A program made the position numbers and the translations under genes. A stretch of DNA of 34,797 nucleotides, taken from assembly GCA_003164035.1 (NCBI GenBank), contig PLRS01000167.1, positions 1 through 34,797 of the forward strand, written 5' to 3'. Under the pieces are notes generated by a model, which was not told where the DNA came from, made no database searches, and was given only the letters and a program-made list of their open reading frames with translations. The stretch's first letter is position 1. Every line of letters starts with the position of its first letter. Source of the stretch: Bryobacterales bacterium. Its GTDB lineage: Bacteria; Acidobacteriota; Terriglobia; Bryobacterales; Bryobacteraceae. Positions 6,849 through 13,941 of this stretch are shown here, in pieces.

Positions 6849-7666
6849 GCCTTCCCCTTCGCGGCGGGAGATTCGAAGCCGGCTTTGAGCTGGCGCGCGA
6901 AATCCTGCAAATGGGCCGCCAGGCTCGGGTCTCCGCCATAGCGTTCAATGAGGCGCACGATAGCGCTGCCCACCACCACGCCTTCCACCTGCCGGCCCAA
7001 TTCAGCCACATGTTCCGGCTTCGAGACGCCGAAACCAACTGCCAGCGGCAGCTTGGTAAACCGGCGCATGGCTTGGACCAGCGGCGCTACCGAAGCGGAA
7101 ATGGAATCGCGCTCGCCGGTGACGCCGGTGCGCGAAACCAGATAGACGAAGCCGGTGGAGTAGCGCGCCACCAACTCCAGCCGTCGCGGCGTGGAAGTGG
7201 GCGCCGCCAGAAACACGGTGTCGAGCCCGGCTCCATGCATGGCGGCGACATAGTCGTGGGCCTCTTCCACCGAGGCGTCGGTGAGCAGGCAGCCATCGAT
7301 GCCGGCATCCGCGGCATCGCGGGCCAGGCGTTCGAGGCCGTAGCGTATCACCGGATTCAGATAGGTAAACAGCAGCAGCGGCACTTCCGAACGGTCCCGG
7401 ATGCGGCGCGCGGCTTCCAGCACGCCGGCCAAGGTGGCGCCGGCGCGCAAGGCGCGTTCTCCGGCCCGTTGAATGACCGGGCCATCGGCGACCGGATCCG
7501 AAAAAGGCACGCCCAGTTCGATCAGGTCGGCGCCGCCGCGAACCAGCGCTTCGACCAGCGCGGGCGTGGCATCGAGCGACGGATCGCCGGCGGTCAGATA
7601 CGCGATCAGGGCTTTGCCGCCGCCGCGGGCCAGGTTGTCAAAAAGCTTGCCGATTCTAGTAGGCAC
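6845..7666 (-). CDS. trpA: Tryptophan synthase alpha subunit
   Basis: This subunit cleaves indole-3-glycerol phosphate to indole and glyceraldehyde 3-phosphate and passes indole through a tunnel to TrpB. The protein has the expected TIM-barrel motifs: ELGVPFSDPVADGPVIQ contains both catalytic acids (the Glu of ELG and the Asp of ADG), with YLVSRTGVTG and VGFGVSKPEHV for phosphate binding. GTG at 7666 is chosen because similarity begins at TRIGKLFDNL and a GGAG lies 8 bases upstream; an ATG at 7693 is the alternative. Length is 273 residues, normal for the family. It is separated from trpB by a 432-bp gap with two repeat elements, so it may have a separate promoter that drives trpA, chorismate mutase and the DAHP-synthase homologue. 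Confidence 0.95.
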   Translation of the reverse strand: MPTRIGKLFDNLARGGGKALIAYLTAGDPSLDATPALVEALVRGGADLIELGVPFSDPVADGPVIQRAGERALRAGATLAGVLEAARRIRDRSEVPLLLFTYLNPVIRYGLERLARDAADAGIDGCLLTDASVEEAHDYVAAMHGAGLDTVFLAAPTSTPRRLELVARYSTGFVYLVSRTGVTGERDSISASVAPLVQAMRRFTKLPLAVGFGVSKPEHVAELGRQVEGVVVGSAIVRLIERYGGDPSLAAHLQDFARQLKAGFESPAAKGKA

Positions 7667-7729
7667 TTCGCACGCTCCGGCGTCCGACGCCATCGTGGCG
7701 CGCGCACTGCTGCGCAATGCCAGTCAGAT

Positions 7730-7855
7730 GGTGGGGCGGACCCCCTGGTCCGCAGCCGGCCCCCTGGCCGGCTTGCTGGCCGTGATAAGCGGTTGATGGT
7801 TCGAAGGAAGAGCGGGTCCAGGGGGACCCGCGCGGACCAGGGGGTCCGCCCCACC
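7730..7855. repeat. Inverted-repeat element with perfect 24-bp ends (126 bp)
   Basis: Bases 7730-7753 and 7832-7855 are perfect inverse copies, starting GGTGGGGCGGACCCCC. Two more hairpins lie inside: 7754-7761 with 7765-7772, and 7812-7819 with 7824-7831. There is no protein coding support. It lies in the trpB-trpA gap, 64 bases upstream of the trpA start, so it would be transcribed as a strong RNA structure if the operon is read through. Confidence 0.75.
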
Positions 7856-7941
7856 ACCCGAGCGGAATCCCACATTTGCGAAAACTAGGAGGCATCGCGC
7901 ACTCCTGCGTGCCGCTCGTGCTCCCGGTAGCGGCGTCCGGT

Positions 7942-8075
7942 GTGGGGCAGGGTCGAAAACGCGCCGGGACGAGTCCCGGCGTGGCAGACTGAGAGTCCGC
8001 TCCACAATTTTCATGCGCTTGCGCGGGCCGCAGGCCCGGAGACGACAGACCACAAAAAACGATGGTCTGCCCCAC
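7942..8075. repeat. Family A repeat, long copy 2 (134 bp)
   Basis: This copy is nearly identical to 940-1071 and is the more complete one. Its ends GTGGGGCAG and CTGCCCCAC are a perfect 9-bp inverted pair. The internal CCGGGACGAGTCCCGG hairpin and the GGGCCGCAGGCCC hairpin are conserved. It lies 23 bases beyond the trpB stop codon. Confidence 0.85.
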
Positions 8076-8098
8076 GGTAGTCTGCCTATGCGACTCCC

Positions 8099-9295
8099 TC
8101 ATGCCTGATCCAGCTCTTTCAAGTTTTCGCGGTAGATGTCGATGTCTTTATCGCCGCGGCCGGAGAGGTTGACGAGGAAGATCTTGCCCACGGCTTGGGG
8201 CGCGCGGCGGAAGGCTTCGGCCAGGGCGTGCGCCGATTCCAGCGCGGGGATGATGCCTTCGACGCGCGAGAGCTTACAGGCGGCTTCCAGGGCTTCGGAA
8301 TCGGACGCGGCTACATATTCGGCGCGGCGTCGATCGTGGAGCAGGGCGTGCTCGGGACCGATCATGGCGTAGTCCAGGCCGGCCGAAATCGAATGCGTCA
8401 GCGAAACCTGCCCGTCGCCATCCTGCAGCAGGTAGCTGTAGGCGCCCTGCAGCACGCCCGGCGATCCGCCGCGAAAACGGGCGGCGTGCAGGCCGAGCTC
8501 TTCGCCACTGCCTCCGGCTTCGATGCCGACCAGCGCCACGCCATCGTCCGGCAGGAAAGCGTGGAAAATGCCGATGGCGTTCGAGCCGCCGCCCACGCAG
8601 GCGAAGACCGTATCGGGCAGGCGGCCTTCGGCTTGGAGGATCTGGCGTCGGGCCTCTTCGCCGATGATCTTCTGAAAATCCCGCACCATCATGGGATAGG
8701 GATGCGCGCCCAGGGCCGAGCCCAGCAGGTAATACGTATCGCCAACGTTGGCCACCCAGTCGCGCATGGCCTCGCTGATGGCGTCTTTGAGCGTCCGGCT
8801 GCCGCTCGAAACGCCGGTCACCTTGGCCCCCAGCAGGCGCATGCGGAAGACGTTCAACCGCTGCCGGCGCATGTCTTCCTCGCCCATGTAGACGACGCAT
8901 TCGAAACCGAGCAGCGCGCACACCGTAGCTGTCGCTACGCCGTGCTGGCCGGCGCCGGTTTCGGCAATGATGCGGCGCTTGCCCATGCGGCGGGCCACGA
9001 GCGCCTGTCCCAGGGCGTTATTGATCTTGTGCGCGCCGGTGTGGAGCAGGTCTTCGCGCTTGAGCCAGATGCGGGCGCCGCCTAACGCTTCGCTCAAGCG
9101 CCGCGCATAGTAGAGCGGGGTGGGCCGGCCCGCAAAGGCTGCGAGCAACTGGGCGAGCTCGGCCTGAAATGCCGGGTCGTCGCGGGCTTCCAGGTAGGCT
9201 TGTTCCAGTTCCTCGATGGGCGCCATCAGGACTTCCGGCACGAACCGCCCGCCGTAAGGTCCGAAATGGCCGGTGGCATCGGGCTGCGCGGTCAC
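8099..9295 (-). CDS. trpB: Tryptophan synthase beta subunit
   Basis: TrpB joins indole and serine to tryptophan with pyridoxal phosphate. The 398-residue protein is complete. [18 protein letters not shown] leads into [13 protein letters not shown], which carries the lysine that binds the cofactor. [14 protein letters not shown] carries the catalytic glutamate, [11 protein letters not shown] is the phosphate-binding loop, and SGRGDKD is the C-terminal signature. This is the TrpB1 type that pairs with TrpA. GTG at 9295 is the start because it overlaps the trpF stop in a GTGA junction and similarity begins just after it ([14 protein letters not shown]). An upstream extension in the same frame lies within trpF and is not coding. 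Confidence 0.97.
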   Translation of the reverse strand: MTAQPDATGHFGPYGGRFVPEVLMAPIEELEQAYLEARDDPAFQAELAQLLAAFAGRPTPLYYARRLSEALGGARIWLKREDLLHTGAHKINNALGQALVARRMGKRRIIAETGAGQHGVATATVCALLGFECVVYMGEEDMRRQRLNVFRMRLLGAKVTGVSSGSRTLKDAISEAMRDWVANVGDTYYLLGSALGAHPYPMMVRDFQKIIGEEARRQILQAEGRLPDTVFACVGGGSNAIGIFHAFLPDDGVALVGIEAGGSGEELGLHAARFRGGSPGVLQGAYSYLLQDGDGQVSLTHSISAGLDYAMIGPEHALLHDRRRAEYVAASDSEALEAACKLSRVEGIIPALESAHALAEAFRRAPQAVGKIFLVNLSGRGDKDIDIYRENLKELDQA

Positions 9296-9906
9296 GACCG
9301 GAGCGCCGCCTCGGCCGCCCGCAGAAACTCTCTCATCTTTCTGCGATCCTTCTTGCCCGGCTCGCTTTCGATGCGCGAGCAGGCGTCCACACCCCAGGGG
9401 TGCGCCAGTTCGACGGCGCGCGCCACGCTCGACGCATCCAGGCCGCCGGCTACGATAATCGCCTTGGGAGACTCCGCCGCGCGGCGCCAATCGAACGCCT
9501 TGCCAGTGCCGCCGTAAAGTTCGCCGGCCGGGCCATCCAGCAGGAGGGCCTCGGCGGGAGCGTCGCGGTACGGCGCGAAACTGAAGTCCGCCGTCACGCG
9601 CGCCGCTTTCCATACGGCGATCGCTTGCGGATAGCGGTCCGCCGGTTCCTCGCCATGCAGTTGCGCCACATCCAGCCCGGCGATGCGCGCGATCCGTTCG
9701 ACCGTTGCCGGCGCCTCGTTCACAAACACGCCCACGCGCCGCACGCCGGGGGGGGATTCAATGCCGGCGGCTTTTTCCGGCGCGAGATAGCGCGGGCTGG
9801 CGGGGTAAAAGTTGAAGCCGATGGCGGTGGCGCCGGCATCGATGGCGGCGGAGGCATCTTCCTGGTTGGTGATGCCGCAGATTTTGAGAATGGGGCCGCC
9901 TGTCAT
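9292..9906 (-). CDS. trpF: Phosphoribosylanthranilate isomerase
   Basis: This 204-residue TIM-barrel enzyme carries out the Amadori rearrangement of phosphoribosylanthranilate, the third step of tryptophan synthesis. KICGIT (residues 8-13) holds the catalytic cysteine, and [20 protein letters not shown] holds the catalytic aspartate and a phosphate loop. [13 protein letters not shown] and [15 protein letters not shown] form the second phosphate site; the usual S-G of this last motif reads S-R, a modest deviation. It overlaps both neighbours by 4 bases, trpC in front and trpB behind, so translation is probably coupled. Confidence 0.95.
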   Translation of the reverse strand: MTGGPILKICGITNQEDASAAIDAGATAIGFNFYPASPRYLAPEKAAGIESPPGVRRVGVFVNEAPATVERIARIAGLDVAQLHGEEPADRYPQAIAVWKAARVTADFSFAPYRDAPAEALLLDGPAGELYGGTGKAFDWRRAAESPKAIIVAGGLDASSVARAVELAHPWGVDACSRIESEPGKKDRRKMREFLRAAEAALRS

Positions 9907-10700
9907 GCCGCCACCAACCGACCCAACGCGGCAGCGGGGTCGCCGGCCTTCATGAGGTGCTCACCCACCAGAAACGCGTCATAGCCGGCGGCGCGCAGGC
10001 GAGCGACGTCGCTGGCATCGTGAATCCCGCTCTCGCTCACCAGCACCGCGCCAGCCGGCATGAATTCAGCCAGGCGCAAGGAAGTTTCCAGGGTGACTTC
10101 AAAAGTCGACAGGTTGCGGTTGTTGACGCCGACGATCTCGGCGCCCGCGGCAACGGCGATGTCCAACTCGCGGCGGTTATGGACCTCGACGAGGGCGGCC
10201 ATCTGGTAGCGCGCGGCAGCCTCGCGAAAGTCGCGGATCTCGCGCTCGGTGAGGATGGCCGCGATCAGCAGGATGGCATCGGCGCCGTGAGCCGCGGCCT
10301 GAAGAACATGCTCCGGCGCAATGGTAAAGTCCTTGCGCAGCACGGGCACGCGCACCGCCGCGCGGGCGGATTCCAGGTCTGCCAGGCTGCCTTGGAAAAA
10401 GGCTTCGTCGGTGAGCACGGAAATTGCCGCCGCACCGCCCGATTCGTAAGCCGCCGCGATCCGCGCCGGGGCGAAATCGGCCGCGAGCAAACCCTTGCTG
10501 GGCGAGGCCTTTTTCACTTCGGCGATGATGGCGGGCGCGCGCCCGATGAGCGCGGCACGGAAATCCCGGCGCGCCGCGGCGTGTGCCTGGGCGCGACGCT
10601 CCCAGTCTGGGGACGGGAACACGCCCGCGGCTAACTCGGCGCGTTTTTGGGCCACAATGCGAGCCAGAATGTCGGGAACGGTATCAGTCAAGGGTTTCAT
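9903..10700 (-). CDS. trpC: Indole-3-glycerol phosphate synthase
   Basis: The enzyme closes the indole ring, converting CdRP to indole-3-glycerol phosphate. The 265-residue protein has the standard order of active-site motifs: AEVKKASPSKG (lysine and serine), VLRKDF (catalytic lysine), ALVEVHN (glutamate), VGVNNRNL, and VSESGI. It is monofunctional, not fused to TrpF. It is the first gene of this part of the tryptophan cluster; trpE, trpG and trpD are not in front of it. No clear ribosome site precedes the ATG. The leader carries a long perfect hairpin element (10735-10876). I found no leader peptide with tandem tryptophan codons. Confidence 0.96.
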   Translation of the reverse strand: MKPLTDTVPDILARIVAQKRAELAAGVFPSPDWERRAQAHAAARRDFRAALIGRAPAIIAEVKKASPSKGLLAADFAPARIAAAYESGGAAAISVLTDEAFFQGSLADLESARAAVRVPVLRKDFTIAPEHVLQAAAHGADAILLIAAILTEREIRDFREAAARYQMAALVEVHNRRELDIAVAAGAEIVGVNNRNLSTFEVTLETSLRLAEFMPAGAVLVSESGIHDASDVARLRAAGYDAFLVGEHLMKAGDPAAALGRLVAA

Positions 10701-10734
10701 TTCATGGTATCAAACGCTCTTAGGTGTTCCGCGA

Positions 10735-10876
10735 GGGTGCTTAACCGATCTGCCCGCTCCCTCGCGGTCGCGGCTCGGTAGGCGACTGAAAACACGCGGC
10801 ACTCGTAACCGAGCCGCGACCGCGAGGGAGCGGTTTCCGCGCCTAACCGTGAAATCCCCAGATCGGTTAAGCACCC
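10735..10876. repeat. Family B hairpin element, copy 1 (142 bp)
   Basis: The ends are perfect 17-bp inverted repeats (10735-10751 and 10860-10876). Inside is a perfect 26-bp stem, 10754-10779 with 10808-10833, around a 28-base loop containing ACTGAAAACACGCGGC. The same stem, loop and right flank recur at 34185-34310. It lies in the leader of trpC, 34 bases upstream of the start codon. Confidence 0.85.
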
Positions 10877-10896
10877 GTTCCGTGGTTGGAAACCCG

Positions 10897-10941
10897 GTGG
10901 GACAGACGATCACTCTTTGTCGTCTGTTGCGTCTGTTCCAC
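10897..10941. repeat. Family A repeat, minimal form (45 bp)
   Basis: It begins GTGGGACAGACGATC like the copy at 5394 and ends GTCTGTTCCAC, with one mismatch between the 11-base inverted ends. The centre is deleted compared with other copies. It abuts the stop codon of the DUF58 gene. Confidence 0.6.
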
Positions 10942-10942
10942 A

Positions 10943-12046
10943 CTAGCGTGCGCCACGAGGCGCCGGCAGCGCTTCGGGGCACAACAGCCGTGCTCCGCCC
11001 CAACCGGCGCCGCGAAATTTGCCGGGCGCCGCGGTGAATACCAGCTTGTAGCTGGCGGGCTCGAACGGGGGCTCGGGCGGCTGCTCGCCGCGCGGATAAA
11101 CCAGGGCGAGGTACTTGAGGATGCCGAAGATGTCCGCGTCTTCGGGCTGGCGCAGGCGGTAGCCGTTGGAACGGAAATGGATCGCCGTGCCCTGGCCGGA
11201 GAGCCGCCACGCCAGAAATGCGCAACAGGCGATGGCGTGCTCGAACCAGGCATCCAGATCGTGGGGCAGTTCGCGGTCCAGGAACAGTTCCACCACCGGC
11301 TCCTGTTCACGCGCGAATTCGCGGACTTGCAGACTGCCCACGTGGGCGGACGCCTTCCAATCCACGTGCCGCGCGCTCTCGAAAGTCTCATAGGGGCGGA
11401 TGCGGTAGAAATCGCGGCCCAGCCCGCGGTAGTGGCTTTCGATTTCACCGTTAATGCCCGCAAGCAGGTCTTCGAAGCCGGGCTGCGGATCGATCCGCGG
11501 ATAAACCAGAGTTTCACGCTGGAGGGTGACGCTGGCGGAGCGGTCGAGGAAACCGAACGGGAAGGAAGTCGACACGGCGAACCCGTTGGTGCGGTAGAGG
11601 CCGCGGCGCGGGAAACTGGCGTCCACGGTTTGCTCCAGGGTCGCGCCGATCGGCAGCAGCGGGAAGAACACCGGATGGCGCAGAGTGGGGCGATCGGCCG
11701 CCGGGATTCCCTCCACGCGGATGGCGAACGACGGCATCAGCAATTTCCGATTGCTCACGCTCATGCGGCCCGGAACGAACCGGCCGGCGGAAACGTGCTC
11801 CGGCACCACGTAATCCACTTCCAGCCCGGCCAGGCACAACCGGCTGATCAGTCCGGAAACCAGCAGCGTCGACATCAGCGCGCAGGCAAACAGAAGAATG
11901 AGATTATTGGCCGTGAGAATGGCCGACGCGGTGAGGGCAACCGTGGCCAGCACAAACACGGTACCGCCGCGCGTCGTCCGATAGCGGATGGAACGCCGCA
12001 GCACGCGGAACAGAGCGGCCAGGAGTGCGCGAAGGCGTGGCATCAT
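10943..12046 (-). CDS. DUF58 membrane-anchored protein
   Basis: The 367-residue protein has two hydrophobic helices near the N terminus (about residues 28-45 and 48-70), then a beta-rich segment. The DUF58 core is at about 206-260, where GRDFYRIRPYETFE, HVDWKASAH and LQVREFAREQEP match its conserved sequence. DUF58 proteins usually sit beside a MoxR ATPase and VWA-domain proteins and are thought to help in assembly or folding of cell-envelope or metal-dependent enzymes. No MoxR gene is next to it here, so its partner is elsewhere or just outside my recognition. ATG 12046 is preferred to a TTG at 12067. It is divergent from the gene at 12100. Confidence 0.85.
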   Translation of the reverse strand: MMPRLRALLAALFRVLRRSIRYRTTRGGTVFVLATVALTASAILTANNLILLFACALMSTLLVSGLISRLCLAGLEVDYVVPEHVSAGRFVPGRMSVSNRKLLMPSFAIRVEGIPAADRPTLRHPVFFPLLPIGATLEQTVDASFPRRGLYRTNGFAVSTSFPFGFLDRSASVTLQRETLVYPRIDPQPGFEDLLAGINGEIESHYRGLGRDFYRIRPYETFESARHVDWKASAHVGSLQVREFAREQEPVVELFLDRELPHDLDAWFEHAIACCAFLAWRLSGQGTAIHFRSNGYRLRQPEDADIFGILKYLALVYPRGEQPPEPPFEPASYKLVFTAAPGKFRGAGWGGARLLCPEALPAPRGAR

Positions 12047-12099
12047 CGGCGCTTTCGTCTGAACCAACTACAGCATGAAGCGCTGGCGGAACTCAAGCG

Positions 12100-12651
12100 G
12101 TGGAGACGGTCAGCCACGGACTGGTCTATTCTGGAAAGCAAGTGCTTCAGGGAAACGCCAGCCGGCTGAGGAAGGTTCTTCGGATATTGGGCGCCGCCGG
12201 TTTGACGTGTGCCGCGGTGCGCCCGGCCGGCGCTCCGCTGGCGCCGTTGGGCGTGTGCGAAGTGCTGCGCGATCTCGCGAGGCTCGAAGGGAAGGCCATC
12301 CCGGTGGTGGGCCGCTATTCCTACCGCGAGAACGGCCGCTGGATGAGCGAGCAGGCGTGCGACACGCCCGCGCCGGCGCCCCCGGAATTGTGGCTGCTCG
12401 AAAGCAGTGCGGACGGCCCCATGCCGCCGCGCGATTACGAAATCGACGCGGTGGTGCTGAAGCGCAAGCGAATCGAAATGGAACGGCGCACGTCGCTCGG
12501 CAAATTCCGCTTCGGCACCCCGGATTACGACCGCTGGGCGATCGTCTATGGCCGCGTGGAAGCGCGCAAAGCCGACGACGCTAAAATCGCTCCCGCCAAC
12601 CTGGTCTTTCGCGGCAGCGGCGCGGTGCTGATTTTGCCGGCGGAACCGTAA
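12100..12651 (+). CDS. Exported or anchored protein of unknown function
   Basis: The 183-residue product is not recognised. Residues about 24-50 contain two arginine/lysine-flanked hydrophobic stretches (RKVLRILGAAGLTCAAV) compatible with a signal peptide preceded by an unusually long N region, which hints that the true start may lie a little downstream of the GTG at 12100. The mature part has mixed strands and helices, with RYSYRENGRWMSEQACD and YDRWAIVYGRVEARK as the most distinctive stretches; the latter resembles the last strands of OB-like beta-barrels. It is divergent from DUF58, with only about 50 bases between starts, so shared regulation is possible. Confidence 0.6.
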   Translation: METVSHGLVYSGKQVLQGNASRLRKVLRILGAAGLTCAAVRPAGAPLAPLGVCEVLRDLARLEGKAIPVVGRYSYRENGRWMSEQACDTPAPAPPELWLLESSADGPMPPRDYEIDAVVLKRKRIEMERRTSLGKFRFGTPDYDRWAIVYGRVEARKADDAKIAPANLVFRGSGAVLILPAEP

Positions 12652-12710
12652 GGCAACCTCTCCCCGAGCGGCACTATAGCCAATCCGACTTCACCCGGTA
12701 CGGATGGGTG

Positions 12711-12716
12711 TATACT
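12711..12716 (+). promoter_or_regulatory. Candidate -10 element (TATACT) for the RraA-like gene
   Basis: TATACT lies 126 bases before the ATG at 12843, with a poor -35 candidate (TTCACC) 15 bases upstream. The leader between has no other gene. Confidence 0.3.
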
Positions 12717-12842
12717 GTTGGCGCGCCGCGGGTCCCGACCACGACTCTTGCGGCGAATCCAATGCCTCACCGTCCCGTGCCACCTGGCGTCGGTGTTGGA
12801 GTGAACCGCGAGGTTGACCGTCTCGAATCGAAGAATACGACT

Positions 12843-13808
12843 ATGGCGAACACATCCATTGGCAATAAATCCTGTTTCTCCGCCGGACTGTTCCAGCCCC
12901 TGGTCGCCGTAATGGCGGCGGGGTGGTTTCTGCTGGCGCCGGCCTGGGGACAAGTTTTCACCATGACCCGCGAGCAGTTGATCAAATACACCGCCAAGAG
13001 CCCTTACGACCGCTTTCCGGACGGGAGACCGAAAGTTCCCGACGCGCTTCTCGAGAAGTTCAAGGATATGTCGTCGGAAGAAATCGGCCTGGCGCGGAGC
13101 GGGTTCCCCAACCAGTTCGTCGGCAGCCTGCAGGTTCTGCACCCGGAGAAAAAACTGATTGGCCGGGCGGTGACCCTGCAACTGATGCCTCTGCGGCCCG
13201 ATATTGCGGAGGTCGATGCCGCCGAGTGGAAAGCCCAAGGGCATCAACGGCCGCGCGATCACCAGACTGCCCTGGACCTGCTTCAACCCGGCGACGTCAT
13301 CGTGGTCGACGTATTCGGAAGCGTTGCCTCGGGCGGCGTGATCGGCGACAACCTGGCCTTCTTCATTATGACCACCACAAAGGCCGGCTTTGTCATCGAC
13401 GGCGCCATCCGCGACCTGGACGGCATCTCGCCGTTCGATCTGGCCGGATACTTCAAGGGCGCCACCCCGCCCGCCATTCATAATGTGATGGTGGCCGGGA
13501 TCAATATCCCCGTCCGCATCGGCGACACTACGGTGATGCCGGGCGACGTCGTCTTCGGCGACCGCGAGGGCGTGTCTTTCATCCCTCCGCACCTGGTGCA
13601 GGGGATTGTCGACGAGGCGCAGATCACCCACCTTCATGACGATTGGACGAAAATGAAGTTCGCCCAGGGTAAGTACAAGTCGACGGATATCTACAGCCGG
13701 CCGCGCGATCCAGAATTGCTCAAGGAATACGAGGACTATCTGAAGCAGAAGCTCAGTCCGGGCGCCTACGAAGAGTACCTGAAGACGAGGCCGCCGGCAC
13801 GCCAGTAG
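12843..13808 (+). CDS. Exported RraA-like protein (HMG/CHA aldolase fold)
   Basis: The 321-residue protein has a signal peptide (hydrophobic residues 18-36, cleavage near AWG-QVF). The RraA-type core follows: GGVIGDNL (164-171), DGAIRD (186-191) and PGDVVFGDREGV (233-244). The G-GD and RD residues match the metal and oxaloacetate-binding positions of 4-hydroxy-4-methyl-2-oxoglutarate aldolases, so an enzyme acting on a keto acid is more likely than the RNase E inhibitor role of E. coli RraA. A C-terminal extension of about 60 residues rich in Tyr, Lys and Pro is not part of the classic fold. ATG at 12843 is chosen because the signal peptide begins there; the frame upstream is open but lacks support. 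Export of such a protein is unusual. Confidence 0.82.
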   Translation: MANTSIGNKSCFSAGLFQPLVAVMAAGWFLLAPAWGQVFTMTREQLIKYTAKSPYDRFPDGRPKVPDALLEKFKDMSSEEIGLARSGFPNQFVGSLQVLHPEKKLIGRAVTLQLMPLRPDIAEVDAAEWKAQGHQRPRDHQTALDLLQPGDVIVVDVFGSVASGGVIGDNLAFFIMTTTKAGFVIDGAIRDLDGISPFDLAGYFKGATPPAIHNVMVAGINIPVRIGDTTVMPGDVVFGDREGVSFIPPHLVQGIVDEAQITHLHDDWTKMKFAQGKYKSTDIYSRPRDPELLKEYEDYLKQKLSPGAYEEYLKTRPPARQ

Positions 13809-13823
13809 GGAGCGGTTTCCTGG

Positions 13824-13847
13824 TGGGGCAGGCGGTTCCGCCTGCCA
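13824..13847. repeat. Small hairpin repeat (GTGGGGCAGGCGGTTCCGCC type)
   Basis: GGCAGGCGG and CCGCCTGCC pair around TT. The same sequence, cut short, occurs at 18201-18220, and a relative lies at 4473-4490. It lies just after the RraA-like gene and could work as a terminator-like structure, though no T-run follows. Confidence 0.5.
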
Positions 13848-13941
13848 GCCAATCCTCTCACGGCTCCTCGGGAGCGGTCCCATTGTCAAACGGCCCCGTG
13901 ACCGGCCCGCGCCGCAACGTCCGCGCTACCATGGAGTCGTG

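Noticed and set aside
5379-6941. 520-codon open frame antisense to the DAHP synthase homologue and chorismate mutase
   Set aside because: It starts in a repeat and runs opposite to two well-supported genes; composition is that of a shadow frame.
7656-8102. Short open frames through the trpB-trpA gap that share strings with frames at 777-1187
   Set aside because: The shared strings come from the family A repeat read in frame, not from a gene.
8195-9085. Long open frame antisense to trpB
   Set aside because: trpB on the other strand has every active-site motif. The antisense frame has none.
10701-10942. Tryptophan attenuator with leader peptide before trpC
   Set aside because: No short frame with tandem tryptophan codons is present. 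The hairpins there belong to repeat elements found elsewhere.
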